A stretch of 64,000 nucleotides of DNA from Micromonospora qiuiae (lineage in GTDB: Bacteria; Actinomycetota; Actinomycetes; Mycobacteriales; Micromonosporaceae): the NCBI RefSeq assembly GCF_016863555.1, contig NZ_BOPC01000013.1, forward strand, positions 124,001-188,000. Reading direction: 5' to 3'. Under the pieces are notes generated by a model. It was not told the DNA's origin, made no database searches, and saw only the letters and a list, made by a program, of their open reading frames with translations. Below are positions 42,946 through 53,070 of this stretch, piece by piece. The position numbers were made by a program, and so were the translations under genes. Positions within the stretch are counted from its first letter, which is position 1; the number at the start of each line of letters is the position of its first letter.

Positions 42946-44349
42946 GTGAGCCGGATCGTGATCATCGGCGGGGGGCCGGCGGGCTACGAGGCGGCACTGG
43001 TCGCCGCCCAGATGGACGCCGACGTCACCGTGGTGGAGGCCGACGGCGCCGGCGGTGCCTGCGTGCTCTCCGACTGCGTACCGTCGAAGACCTTCATCGC
43101 CAGCTCGGAGGTGGTCACCGGGTACCGCGACACCGAGGTGTTCGGGGTGCACTCCGGCGGCCTGGACGCCGTCACCGTCGACGCCCGCGCGGTCCACGAG
43201 CGGGTCAAGCGCCTCGCCCTGGCCCAGTCCGCCGACATCCACGCCAAGCTGCTCAAGGCGGGGGTCACGTTCGTCTCCGGCCAGGCTCGGATGGGCGAGG
43301 ACACCCTCGGCCACACCCACCGCGTGATCGTCACGCCCGGCGGCGAGGAGGCGGCGTACGCGATCGACGCCTCGACGGTGCTGATCGCCACCGGCGCGAC
43401 CCCGCGCCAGCTGCCCACCGCGGTGCCCGACGGCGAACGCATCCTGACCTGGCGGCAGGTGTACGACCTGCCTGAGCTGCCGCAGCACCTGATCGTGGTG
43501 GGTTCCGGCGTGACCGGTGCCGAGTTCGCCAGCGCGTACCTGGCGATGGGGATCGAGGTGACCCTGGTCTCCAGCCGGGACCGGGTGATGCCGCACGAGG
43601 ACGCCGACGCCGCGCAGGCGATCGAGCGGGTTTTCCGCTCCCGGGGCATGACCATCCTGAACAACTCCCGCGCCGAGGGCGTCCGCCGCACCTCCGACGG
43701 CGTCGAGGTCGAGCTCTCCGACGGGCGCAAGGTGTACGGCTCGCACGCGCTGATCGCGGTCGGTTCGATCCCGAACACCGGCGAGCTGGGGCTGGCCGAG
43801 TACGGCGTCGAGCTGGCCCGGGGCGGCTACGTCACGGTCGACCGGGTCTCCCGTACCAACGTGCCCGGCATCTACGCGGCCGGTGACTGCACCGGGGTGC
43901 TGCCGCTGGCCAGCGTCGCCGCCATGCAGGGCCGGATCGCCATGTGGCACGCGCTCGGCGAGGCGGTCCGGCCGCTGCGGCTACGGACGGTCGCGGCGAA
44001 CGTCTTCACCGACCCGGAACTGGCCACCGTGGGCGTCTCCCAGAACGAGGTGGACGCCGGCAAAATCCCCGCCCGGCAGGTGATGCTGCCGTTGGCCGGC
44101 AACGCCCGAGCGAAGATGGACGAGGTGGCCGACGGCTTCGTCAAGCTCTTCTGCCGCCCCGCCAGTGGCCAGGTCATCGGTGGCGTGGTGGTCGCCCCGA
44201 AGGCCAGCGAGCTGATCCTGCCGATCACCATGGCGGTGGAGAACAACCTCACCGTCAACGAGCTGGCCCAGACCATCACCATCTACCCGAGCCTCTCCGG
44301 CTCCGTCACCGAGGCCGCCCGCCAGCTCATGCTCCACGAACTCGAATAA
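42946..44349 (+). CDS. NAD(P)H-quinone dehydrogenase-type flavoprotein (LpdA-like)
   Basis: About 467 residues of the pyridine nucleotide-disulfide oxidoreductase family. The FAD loop is IGGGPAGYEAA (residues 7-17), the NAD loop VGSGVTGAEFASAY, and the second FAD site YAAGDCTGVLPLASVA. A CxxxxC pair (C39 and C44, in GACVLSDCVPSKT) is present, unlike in mycobacterial LpdA as I recall it. The final catalytic His-Glu pair of lipoamide dehydrogenase is absent; the C-terminus is TIYPSLSGSVTEAARQL. Start GTG 42946 sits 8 nt after GAGGGG. Confidence 0.85.
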   Translation: MSRIVIIGGGPAGYEAALVAAQMDADVTVVEADGAGGACVLSDCVPSKTFIASSEVVTGYRDTEVFGVHSGGLDAVTVDARAVHERVKRLALAQSADIHAKLLKAGVTFVSGQARMGEDTLGHTHRVIVTPGGEEAAYAIDASTVLIATGATPRQLPTAVPDGERILTWRQVYDLPELPQHLIVVGSGVTGAEFASAYLAMGIEVTLVSSRDRVMPHEDADAAQAIERVFRSRGMTILNNSRAEGVRRTSDGVEVELSDGRKVYGSHALIAVGSIPNTGELGLAEYGVELARGGYVTVDRVSRTNVPGIYAAGDCTGVLPLASVAAMQGRIAMWHALGEAVRPLRLRTVAANVFTDPELATVGVSQNEVDAGKIPARQVMLPLAGNARAKMDEVADGFVKLFCRPASGQVIGGVVVAPKASELILPITMAVENNLTVNELAQTITIYPSLSGSVTEAARQLMLHELE

Positions 44350-44545
44350 CCCCACCCCCCACCCCTCACCCTCCCCACCCGCCACGCTCCCCGCCACCCC
44401 CACCTCTTCGTCGATCATGCAGTTGTGGTCGCTGGTTCGTCCCGATTCGCGGCTTTTGCGGCGACCAAAACTGCATGATCGCGGGAAGCGGGGAGGGGGC
44501 GGCGGGGGGTGGGGAGGGGGGTGGGGAGGGTGGCGAGGAGGGTCA
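44347..44545. repeat. C-rich/G-rich inverted tracts around a 21-bp hairpin
   Basis: A pyrimidine-rich run (44347-44405) faces a purine-rich run (44485-44545) around an inverted repeat: 44412-44432 with 44461-44481, 20 of 21 pairs, sharing the GATCATG core with the repeat at 28380. The G-tracts (such as GGGGTGGGGAGGGGGG) could form a quadruplex. The tracts cover the end of one gene and encode the C-terminus of the other. Confidence 0.65.
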
Positions 44546-45143
44546 GGAGGGTTACCTCGGTGAGGATGAGGGCGCGTTCGATGAGGCCGTAGAGGGCTCG
44601 GTCGCCGGGGTAGGCGGACCAGACCATCGCCACGGCCAGCAGCAGGCTGGCCAGGGTCAGGGCGCGCAGCCAGCGGCGGGCGCGGATGCCGGGGGAGAGT
44701 CGGTCGGCGAGCAGCCAGCCGGCGATCGGCAGCGCCAGAAAGGCAGCCACCGAGGCGTACCGGTGCACGTAGGCGGCAGTGCCCATGCCGGTGCCGGGCG
44801 GGTTGGTCGGCACCAGCCCCGACACCAGCAGACCGCCCGCCCAGATCGCCAGCAGCCACTCGGCCACCCGACCGCGGCGACCGACCGTGACGGCCGTGCC
44901 TGCGGGCGCACCACAGTAGGGGCGGCCGAGCCTGTTCAGGGCCGGGATGAGCACGGCCGAGGCTGCGGCGAGCAGCAGCATCGCCACATGGATCAACCCG
45001 CCGGACTCGGAGACGGCGTAGTCGCTGACGGTCAGGCGCAGTGGGTCCAGGTCGTCCACGCCGGTGTGACCGATGACGGCGAGCAGTGCCGCGAGGGCGA
45101 TCCCGCCGAGGGCCAGTACACCGTGGTTCCGGGTTCCAGGCAT
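44415..45143 (-). CDS. DUF998 integral membrane protein
   Basis: 242 residues with six predicted membrane helices, starting VLALGGIALAALLAVIGHTG and containing LTVSDYAVSESGG and ALNRLG. DUF998 proteins have no known activity. The last 24 residues (from PASRDHAVLVAAKAANR on) are encoded by the palindrome 44412-44481, so the tail looks acquired with the repeat. The preceding stretch (TLPTPLPTPRRPLP) comes from the G/C-rich tract. It is convergent with the flavoprotein gene. Confidence 0.75.
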   Translation of the reverse strand: MPGTRNHGVLALGGIALAALLAVIGHTGVDDLDPLRLTVSDYAVSESGGLIHVAMLLLAAASAVLIPALNRLGRPYCGAPAGTAVTVGRRGRVAEWLLAIWAGGLLVSGLVPTNPPGTGMGTAAYVHRYASVAAFLALPIAGWLLADRLSPGIRARRWLRALTLASLLLAVAMVWSAYPGDRALYGLIERALILTEVTLLTLLATLPTPLPTPRRPLPASRDHAVLVAAKAANRDEPATTTA

Positions 45144-45550
45144 GCCTCAGCCTGGCCCCAGCGGCACCCCAGACGGATCCGGGACGAGCACGGAAAATCA
45201 CCCCGGGGACCTCCCCTACCGGCTGCCGCCGCCCGGTCTGGGATTGCCCTGAGGACGTGTCCGACATCACCGTAATGATCCCCGACGGACGTGAGCAGCG
45301 ACAGCTCGCCATGCGGCCGCGAGCGGACGGCCCGACCTGCGTACATCGAAGTTGATTAGTGGCGGGTCGTGGTCGCCGGATGGCGCTGCAGCGGCGTACC
45401 GTTGTCGGCGTGCGGCCCGCGTCGGGTCCCCCGTTCCTGACGCCGCAGGCCGCCGCCGGGCCGCTGACAGGTCCCGTGTCAGCGGCCCGGCCTTCCCGAA
45501 GACAGGGCCTGCGGCCTTCCCCGGGAGCAGGGCGCCCGGCAACGCGGCGA
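45144..45550. other. intergenic region with terminator hairpin
   Basis: About 400 bp upstream of the DUF998 gene and downstream of the ABC operon, without a convincing ORF. A perfect 15-bp stem (45455-45469 with 45477-45491, loop 7 nt) and an outer GCCGCAGGC/GCCTGCGGC pair lie about 60 nt after the ABC gene stop. They are the likely end of that operon. Confidence 0.5.
45455..45491 (-). terminator. 15-bp hairpin downstream of the ABC exporter operon
   Basis: Perfect arms GCCGGGCCGCTGACA and TGTCAGCGGCCCGGC around a 7-nt loop. No T-run follows; this is a GC-rich actinobacterial-type terminator candidate. Confidence 0.55.
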
Positions 45551-47590
45551 TCAGCCTGCGGTGGACGCCGCCGCAACGGGCATCGGGTCGTCGCCCCCGG
45601 CCGCCTGATGGAACTGGGACTGGTAGAGCCGGTGATACGGGCCGTGCGCGGCGAGCAGTTGCTCGTGGGTGCCCTGCTCGACGATGCGGCCGTGCTCCAT
45701 CATCAGGATCAGGTCGGCGTCGCGGATCGTGGAGAGCCGGTGCGCGATGACGAAGCTGGTCCGCTCCGATCGCAGCGCCGCCATTGCCCGTTGGAGCAGC
45801 ACCTCGGTACGGGTGTCCACCGAGCTGGTCGCCTCGTCGAGGATCAGCAGTGCGGGTTCGGCGAGGAACGCCCGGGCGATGGTGATGAGCTGTTTCTCGC
45901 CGGCGCTGACGTTGCTGCCCTCCTCGTCGATCACCGTGTCGTAGCCGTCCGGCAGGCTGCGTACGAAGCGGTCCACGAAGGTGGCCCGAGCGGCGGCGAG
46001 GATCTCCTCCTCCGTCGCGTCGGGCCGGCCGTAGGCGATGTTGTCGCGGATGGTGCCGCCGAACAGCCAGGTGTCCTGGAGCACCATGCCGATCCGGCCG
46101 CGCAGGTCGTCGCGGCGCAACTCGGTGATGTCCACCCCGTCGAGCGTGATCCGGCCGGCGTCCAGCTCGTAGAAGCGCATGATCAGGTTGACCAGGGTGG
46201 TCTTGCCGGCGCCGGTCGGCCCGACGATGGCCACGGTGTGACCGGGCTCGGCCACCAGGGACAGCTCCTCGATCAGCGGCTTGTCCGGGTCGTACCGGAA
46301 CGAGACGCGTTCGAATTCGACCCGGCCGTGTGGGTCGGTGAAGCGTACCGGTGCGGCCGGGTCCGGGATCTGCTCGTCGGCGTCCAGCACCGCGAAGACC
46401 CGCTCCGCCGAGGCCACCCCGGACTGAAGCAGGTTGGCCATCGAAGCGACCTGGGTGAGCGGCTGGGTGAACTGACGGGAGTACTGGATGAACGCCTGCA
46501 CGTCGCCGAGGCTCATCGCGCCGGAGGCGACCCGCAGCCCGCCGACCACCGCGATCGCCACGTAGCTGAGGTTCCCGATGAAGAGCATCGCCGGCATGAT
46601 GATCCCGGAGATGAACTGGGCGCCGAAGCTGGCCTGGAACAGCTGCTCGTTCTTGGCGTGGAAGGCCGCCTCCACCTCGCGCCGCCGGCCGAAGACCTTG
46701 ATCAGGTCGTGGCCGGTGAACGCCTCCTCGATCTGCGCGTTCAGCTCCCCGGTGTGGGTCCACTGCGCGATGAACTTCCGCTGCGACCGCTTGGCGATCT
46801 GCCCGGTCACCACGACCGACAGCGGCACCGCGACCAACGCGACCACGGCGAGCAGCGGCGAGATCCAGAACATCATGCCGAGCACACCGACCACGGTGAG
46901 CAGCGAGGTGAGCAGTTGGCTCAGGGTTTGCTGGAGGCTCTGCGAGATGTTGTCGATGTCGTTGGTGACCCGGCTGAGCAGCTCACCGCGCGGCTGCCGA
47001 TCGAAATAAGGCAGCGGTAGCCGGTTGAGCTTCTCCTCCACCTCCGCCCGCAGCTGGAACACGGTCCGCTGGACCACCCCGGTGAGCAGCCAGCCCTGCC
47101 ACCACATCAGCAGGCTGGCCGCCAGGTAGAGGCCCAGCGCCAGCAGCAGCACCCGACCCAGGGCCGGGAAGTCGATCCCTGCCCCGGGCACCACGTCCAT
47201 CCGGGCGAGCATGTCGGCGAAGTTGTGGTTGCCGGCCGCTCGGGCCGCGGCGACGGCATCGTCGGCGCTGGTGCCCGATGGGAGCTGTTGGCCGATCACC
47301 CCGGTGAAGATCAGATCGGTGGCGTACCCGAGCACCTTGGGTCCGATCACGGTGAGCCCGACGCTGACCACCGCGAGCCCGATGACCGCACCCAGGTGCA
47401 GACGTTGCGGGCGTAGCCGGCGCAGCAGCCGGCGGGCGGTCGGCCCGAAGTTCAGGGAACGTTCCGCAGGCATCCCCGCGCCCATCCACGGTGGCCCGCC
47501 GCGCTGGCCGCCGGCCGGCAGTCGCTTCGGCGTGGGCCCGTCCGGAGCCGACGGCTGGGCCGGTACGCCGCGAACTCGTTGCTCACTCAT
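45551..47590 (-). CDS. ABC multidrug-type exporter, catalytic half
   Basis: This 679-residue half-transporter has a Pro/Gly-rich N-terminal extension of about 70 residues, six membrane helices and an ATPase with Walker [10 protein letters not shown], signature [14 protein letters not shown] and Walker [13 protein letters not shown], where the catalytic Glu is intact. It pairs with the upstream half-transporter to form a heterodimer in the membrane. Substrate unknown; the MarR gene ahead suggests drug or toxic-compound export. The start is coupled (ATGA) to a 27-codon ORF. Confidence 0.9.
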   Translation of the reverse strand: MSEQRVRGVPAQPSAPDGPTPKRLPAGGQRGGPPWMGAGMPAERSLNFGPTARRLLRRLRPQRLHLGAVIGLAVVSVGLTVIGPKVLGYATDLIFTGVIGQQLPSGTSADDAVAAARAAGNHNFADMLARMDVVPGAGIDFPALGRVLLLALGLYLAASLLMWWQGWLLTGVVQRTVFQLRAEVEEKLNRLPLPYFDRQPRGELLSRVTNDIDNISQSLQQTLSQLLTSLLTVVGVLGMMFWISPLLAVVALVAVPLSVVVTGQIAKRSQRKFIAQWTHTGELNAQIEEAFTGHDLIKVFGRRREVEAAFHAKNEQLFQASFGAQFISGIIMPAMLFIGNLSYVAIAVVGGLRVASGAMSLGDVQAFIQYSRQFTQPLTQVASMANLLQSGVASAERVFAVLDADEQIPDPAAPVRFTDPHGRVEFERVSFRYDPDKPLIEELSLVAEPGHTVAIVGPTGAGKTTLVNLIMRFYELDAGRITLDGVDITELRRDDLRGRIGMVLQDTWLFGGTIRDNIAYGRPDATEEEILAAARATFVDRFVRSLPDGYDTVIDEEGSNVSAGEKQLITIARAFLAEPALLILDEATSSVDTRTEVLLQRAMAALRSERTSFVIAHRLSTIRDADLILMMEHGRIVEQGTHEQLLAAHGPYHRLYQSQFHQAAGGDDPMPVAAASTAG

Positions 47591-47670
47591 GCCGGCTCTC
47601 CGCTTCGCTGCGTGCCGGCCTGAGGCACAAGCACGCTGAGTTGATGATTCGTTCGCTGGCGTTCACTCAT
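47587..47670 (-). CDS. 27-codon ORF coupled between the two ABC genes
   Basis: ATG 47670 overlaps the TGA of the upstream ABC gene, and its own TGA (47587-47589) overlaps the ATG of the next (ATGA at both ends). It begins MSERQR, like the next gene's MSEQR, and ends GEPA, like the upstream gene's EVPA. It lies in an 80-bp insertion bounded by 14-bp direct repeats (TCACTCATGCCGGC at 47583-47596 and 47663-47676). It may merely keep ribosomes moving; a function for the peptide is not implied. Confidence 0.5.
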   Translation of the reverse strand: MSERQRTNHQLSVLVPQAGTQRSGEPA

Positions 47671-49400
47671 GCCGGCACCTCCGTGGTCTGCTGGGACGCC
47701 ACGATCTCCGCGTATGTCGGACAGTTGGTCAGCAGGTCGTCATGCCGGCCCATCCCGACCACGCCGCCGTTCTCCAGGACGATGATCTGGTCGGCACCGA
47801 CGATCGTGGAGACCCGTTGGGCGACGATCACCACCGCTGCGGTGGCGGTGACCGGCCGTAGGGCCGCTCGCAGCCGGGCGTCGGTGCCGAGGTCGAGCGC
47901 GGAGAACGAGTCGTCGAACAGGTAGATCTCCGGCCGACGGACCAGGGCTCGTGCGATCGCCAGCCGCTGCCGCTGGCCGCCGGAGACGTTCGTACCGCCC
48001 TGGGTGATGGGTGTGTCCAGGCCCTCCGGCATGGCCTCGACGAAGTCCCGGGCCTGGGCGATCTCCAACGCCGCCCACAGTTCCTCGTCGGTGGCGTCCG
48101 GGTTGCCGTAGCGCAGGTTGGTCGCCACCGTCCCCGTGAACAGGTACGGCCGCTGCGGCACCAGCCCGATCCGGCGCCACAGCTCGTCCGGCGCGAGTTC
48201 CCGCACGTCGACGCCGTCGACGAGCACCGCGCCGGCGGTGACGTCGACCAGCCGGGGGATCAGGTTGAGCAGGGTCGTCTTGCCCGCGCCGGTGCTGCCG
48301 ACGATCGCCGTGGTGGTGCCGGGTGTGACCCGGAACGAAACGTCTTTCAGCACCGGTTCGGCGGCGCCCGGGTACTGGAACCGCACGTTCCGCAGCTCCA
48401 ACTCGGCCCGGGTCGACACCTCGGTGATCGGCGCCGGGGCGGGCACCACCGAGGAGGCGGTGTCGAGCACCTCCACGATCCGTTCGGCGCAGACCGCCGC
48501 GCGGGGCACCATCATCAGCATGAAGGTGGCCATCATGACGGCCATCAGGATCTGCATCAGGTATTGCAGGAAGGCGGTGAGCGCGCCGACCTGGATCGCT
48601 CCGGCGTCCACCCGTTCCGCGCCGAACCAGAGCACCGCCACGCTGGAGACGTTGAGCACCAGCATCACCACGGGGAAGATCAACGCCATCAGTCGGCCGG
48701 TGCGGAGGGCGGTCGCGGTCAGGTCGGCGTTCGCTGCGGCGAAGCGTCTCACCTCGTACGGCTCCCGGACGAAAGCCCGAACCACCCGGATCCCGGTGAT
48801 CTGCTCCCGGAGCACCCGGTTGATCGCGTCGATGCGGGTCTGCATGAGCCGGAAGCCGGGCACCATCCGCCGGATGACCAGGCCCAGCAGGATCGCCAGC
48901 ACCGGTACGCAGACCAGCATCAACCAGGAGAGCCCGACATCCTCCCGCAGCGCCATCACCACACCGCCGATGCTCATGATCGGAGCGGCGACCAGCATGG
49001 TGCAGCTCATCAGCACGAGCATCTGCACCTGCTGCACGTCATTGGTGTTCCGGGTGATCAGCGACGGGGCGCCGAAACGGGCGACCTCCCGCGCCGAGAA
49101 GGTGTTCACGTGTCCGAAGACCGCTGCCCGTACGTCCCGGCCGAAGCCCATGGCGATCCGTGCGCCGAGACGGACCGCCACGATTGCGCAGACGATCTGC
49201 ACCACGCTCACCGCGAGCATCCACCCGCCGGTGCGGGTGATGTAGCCGGTGTCACCCCGGGCGACGCCGAGGTCGATGATGTCGGCGTTGAGGCTGGGCA
49301 GGTAGAGCGAGGCCATGGTGCCGACGAACTGGAGCAGCACCACGGCCGCCAGCAGTCGTTGGTACGGCCGCAGGTGACCGCGCAGCAACCGGATCAGCAC
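47667..49400 (-). CDS. ABC multidrug-type exporter, degenerate half
   Basis: This 577-residue half-transporter has six membrane helices and an ATPase with Walker A GSTGAGKTT, signature VSGGQRQRLAIARA and Walker B IYLFDDSFSALD. An Asp replaces the catalytic Glu after Walker B, as in the degenerate subunit of heterodimeric exporters (TM287/288, BmrCD types). It overlaps the marR stop by 7 nt. The partner gene follows after the 27-codon ORF. Confidence 0.9.
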   Translation of the reverse strand: MLIRLLRGHLRPYQRLLAAVVLLQFVGTMASLYLPSLNADIIDLGVARGDTGYITRTGGWMLAVSVVQIVCAIVAVRLGARIAMGFGRDVRAAVFGHVNTFSAREVARFGAPSLITRNTNDVQQVQMLVLMSCTMLVAAPIMSIGGVVMALREDVGLSWLMLVCVPVLAILLGLVIRRMVPGFRLMQTRIDAINRVLREQITGIRVVRAFVREPYEVRRFAAANADLTATALRTGRLMALIFPVVMLVLNVSSVAVLWFGAERVDAGAIQVGALTAFLQYLMQILMAVMMATFMLMMVPRAAVCAERIVEVLDTASSVVPAPAPITEVSTRAELELRNVRFQYPGAAEPVLKDVSFRVTPGTTTAIVGSTGAGKTTLLNLIPRLVDVTAGAVLVDGVDVRELAPDELWRRIGLVPQRPYLFTGTVATNLRYGNPDATDEELWAALEIAQARDFVEAMPEGLDTPITQGGTNVSGGQRQRLAIARALVRRPEIYLFDDSFSALDLGTDARLRAALRPVTATAAVVIVAQRVSTIVGADQIIVLENGGVVGMGRHDDLLTNCPTYAEIVASQQTTEVPA

Positions 49401-49861
49401 GTCGGGCCTCCCGCCGCCCCGCCGGATGCCTCGTCGCTGCCGATGACCTCCAACAGGAACTGCCGGATGACGGCTGCCTTCGCCGGATCGGCGTCGACCG
49501 AGGTGAGCGGTTGCCCGGACCGGATCGCGGCGGTGAGCGCGGCCACCCGCTCCCGACCGGCCGTCGTCAGCGTGAGGTTGACACTACGTCGGTCCGTGTC
49601 GTCGCGATGTCGCTCCACCAGGCCGTCCCGTTCGAGGGTGTCCACGATGCCGGTGAGAGTGGCCGGGCGGACGAAGCACACCTCGGCCACTCGCCGGTGT
49701 GGCAGCTCACCATGCTCGGCGAGGGCCAGCAGGGTGGCCATGCCGGCCTGGGTGAGACCGTGCTCGTCGGCGAGGTAGCGATTCCACCGTTGGCCGGTGA
49801 GGTGGCCGGCGACCACCAACAGCCGACCGAGCGGCACGTCCGCCAGCTGAATCAAAGTCAT
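49394..49861 (-). CDS. MarR-family transcriptional regulator
   Basis: 155-residue winged-helix regulator: LTQAGMATLLALAEHGELPHRRVAEVCFVRPATLTGIVDTLERDGLVERHRDDTDRRSVNLTLT shows the family's recognition helix and wing. It heads the marR-ABC-ABC operon. A CCTGA-TTG-TCAGG palindrome 17-29 nt upstream is the likely operator, so the exporter is probably derepressed by a ligand (inference). Confidence 0.88.
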   Translation of the reverse strand: MTLIQLADVPLGRLLVVAGHLTGQRWNRYLADEHGLTQAGMATLLALAEHGELPHRRVAEVCFVRPATLTGIVDTLERDGLVERHRDDTDRRSVNLTLTTAGRERVAALTAAIRSGQPLTSVDADPAKAAVIRQFLLEVIGSDEASGGAAGGPTC

Positions 49862-49877
49862 GTTCGCACATTAGCCT

Positions 49878-49890
49878 CCTGACAATCAGG
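49878..49890 (-). promoter_or_regulatory. palindromic operator candidate before marR
   Basis: CCTGA-CAA-TCAGG (plus strand), perfect 5-bp arms, overlapping the GGAGG ribosome site of the regulator gene on the minus strand. Typical position for autorepression. Confidence 0.4.
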
Positions 49891-49936
49891 GGCCGAACGA
49901 ATTTCCGCTCCAGGCCGCTCCGTGCCGAGCCGCGGG

Positions 49937-51445
<1,509 letters not shown>

Positions 51446-52042
51446 TCATTCGAGCAGCAGTGCGACCGCCACCAGCACCATCACCACCGCGATCACGCCG
51501 TCGAGGACCCGCCAGACCCGAGCCCGGGCGAGCAGCGGAGCGAGCCGGTACGCACCGGCACCCAGCGCGGTGAACCAGACCACGCTGGCCGCCGCCGCGC
51601 CGAGACCGAACACCCAGCGATGCTGGTGCTGCTGGGCCAGGCTGCCGAGCAGCAGCACGGTGTCCAGATACACGTGCGGATTGAGATAGGTGAAGGCCAG
51701 ACAGGCCGCCAGCGTGGCGCCGAGCCGGGCCGGCGGTCGTTCGGTGGGTGTCAGCGTGCCGGGGCGCAGCGCGCGGCGGGCGGCCAACGCCGCGTACGCG
51801 AGCAGGAACGCCGCACCGCCCCACCGGATCGCGGTGAGCAGGTCGGGGCGCCCGGTCACCACCGAGCCCACCCCGGCGATACCGAGGCCGATCAGCAGTG
51901 CGTCCGAAGCCGCGCAGGTCAGCACGACCGGCACCAGGTGCTCGCGACGCAGGCCTTGGCGGAGCACGAAGGCGTTCTGCGCGCCGATGGCGACGATCAG
52001 GGCGATGGCCAGCGAGAAACCGGCGATGGCTGAGGTGAGCAC
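51446..52042 (-). CDS. LysE/ArgO-family amino-acid exporter
   Basis: 198 residues with six membrane helices. The family signature IVAIGAQNAFVLRQGLRREH is at residues 17-36, and FTYLNPHVYLDTVLLLG near 117. It exports lysine and/or arginine. It is divergent from the LysR-type regulator, the classic lysE-lysG arrangement. Confidence 0.92.
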   Translation of the reverse strand: MLTSAIAGFSLAIALIVAIGAQNAFVLRQGLRREHLVPVVLTCAASDALLIGLGIAGVGSVVTGRPDLLTAIRWGGAAFLLAYAALAARRALRPGTLTPTERPPARLGATLAACLAFTYLNPHVYLDTVLLLGSLAQQHQHRWVFGLGAAAASVVWFTALGAGAYRLAPLLARARVWRVLDGVIAVVMVLVAVALLLE

Positions 52043-52112
52043 GCACCGACGGTAGGAGCACGTGCCAGCGCCGGTCCAGCTAAAGATTCTTCAGATGATT
52101 AAGGTCCGCTTC
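52043..52112. promoter_or_regulatory. lysE-lysG divergent control region
   Basis: This 70-bp gap has an AT-rich centre (TAAAGATTCTTCAGATGATT, 52081-52100) in which AAGATTCTTC and GATGATT arms give a LysR-type T-N11-A-like site. LysG would bind here to activate lysE when lysine or arginine is high. Confidence 0.5.
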
Positions 52113-53018
52113 ATGAATGGCCTGGATTCCATCCAGCTTCGTACGCTTGCCGCGATCGTTGCCGAGGGCAGCTTCGAGGCGGCGGCGCGGCTGTTGCACG
52201 TGACCCCGTCGGCGGTCAGCCAGCGGATCAAGGCGCTGGAGGAGACCGTCGGCCAGGTGCTCGTCCGGCGGCATCGGCCCTGCGACGCCACCGAGGCCGG
52301 CCGCCCGCTGCTCCGCCTCGCCGGTCAGCTCGCCCTGCTCGAACGGGAGGCGTTGGCCGAGGCGCGAGGGGCGGGCGTCGACCCCGGTCGTACCCGGGTC
52401 GCCGTTGTGGTCAACGCCGACTCGCTCGCGACCTGGTTCCCCGCGGCGCTGGCCCGGCTGCCGGCCGAGCCCGGGTTCTCCTTCGACCTCCGGCAGGACG
52501 ACCAGGACCACAGCGCCGAACTGTTGCGTGCCGGCACGGTGATGGCCGCGGTGACTGCACAGCGCGAACCGGTGCAGGGCTGCCGGGCACGAACGCTCGG
52601 CGCGATGCGCTACCGGGCCCTGGCCGCCCCGCCGGTGGTGGACCGGTGGTTCGCCGACGGGCTCACCCGGGCGGCGCTCGCCGCCGCGCCGGTGGTGGTC
52701 TTCGACCGCAAGGACCGCCTGCAACACCGCTTTCTGCGTACGGTGGCTGGACGCGTCCTCGATCCGCCGGTGCACTACGTGCCGTCGGTGCCCGCGTTCA
52801 GCGCGGCGATCCGGCTCGGCCTCGGTTGGGGGCTGGTGCCGGAGCAGATCGCCGAGGACGACGTGGCCGTCGGCAGTTGCGTGGACATCGCACCCGGCCG
52901 GGTGGTGGACATCCCGCTCTACTGGCAGCACTGGCATCTCGACTCGCCGATGCTCATCGCGCTCACCGCCGCCGTCCGCGCAGTCGCCGCCGAGACCCTC
53001 CGCCCGGTGACCGGTTAG
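52113..53018 (+). CDS. lysG: LysR-family regulator of the LysG/ArgP type
   Basis: About 301 residues. Helix-turn-helix: LDSIQLRTLAAIVAEGSFEAAARLLHVTPSAVSQRIKALEETVGQVLVRR. The effector domain begins RVAVVVNADSLATWFPAAL, which is characteristic of ArgP/LysG. ATG 52113 gives the standard N-terminus; an upstream frame start at 52062 lies in the control region. The gene ends in a composite AAGGGGCCCTT element. Confidence 0.9.
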   Translation: MNGLDSIQLRTLAAIVAEGSFEAAARLLHVTPSAVSQRIKALEETVGQVLVRRHRPCDATEAGRPLLRLAGQLALLEREALAEARGAGVDPGRTRVAVVVNADSLATWFPAALARLPAEPGFSFDLRQDDQDHSAELLRAGTVMAAVTAQREPVQGCRARTLGAMRYRALAAPPVVDRWFADGLTRAALAAAPVVVFDRKDRLQHRFLRTVAGRVLDPPVHYVPSVPAFSAAIRLGLGWGLVPEQIAEDDVAVGSCVDIAPGRVVDIPLYWQHWHLDSPMLIALTAAVRAVAAETLRPVTG

Positions 53019-53068
53019 AAGGGGCCCCTTTCAATACACGAGGCGTTAAGAAGGGCCCCTTCCTTTCA
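53014..53068. repeat. composite AAGGGGCCCTT element, copy B (bidirectional terminator)
   Basis: Located between the convergent lysG stop (TAG 53016-53018) and accA3 stop (53071). Two GGGCCC palindromes (AAGGGGCCCCTT at 53019-53030 and AAGGGCCCCTT at 53051-53061) flank ATACACGAGGCGTTAAG. Same unit structure and orientation as 30416-30472. Confidence 0.7.
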
Positions 53069-53070
53069 CC

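Noticed and set aside
42920-42949. Nine-codon upstream ORF whose TGA overlaps the flavoprotein GTG
   Set aside because: Too short and without a clear ribosome site; could arise by chance.
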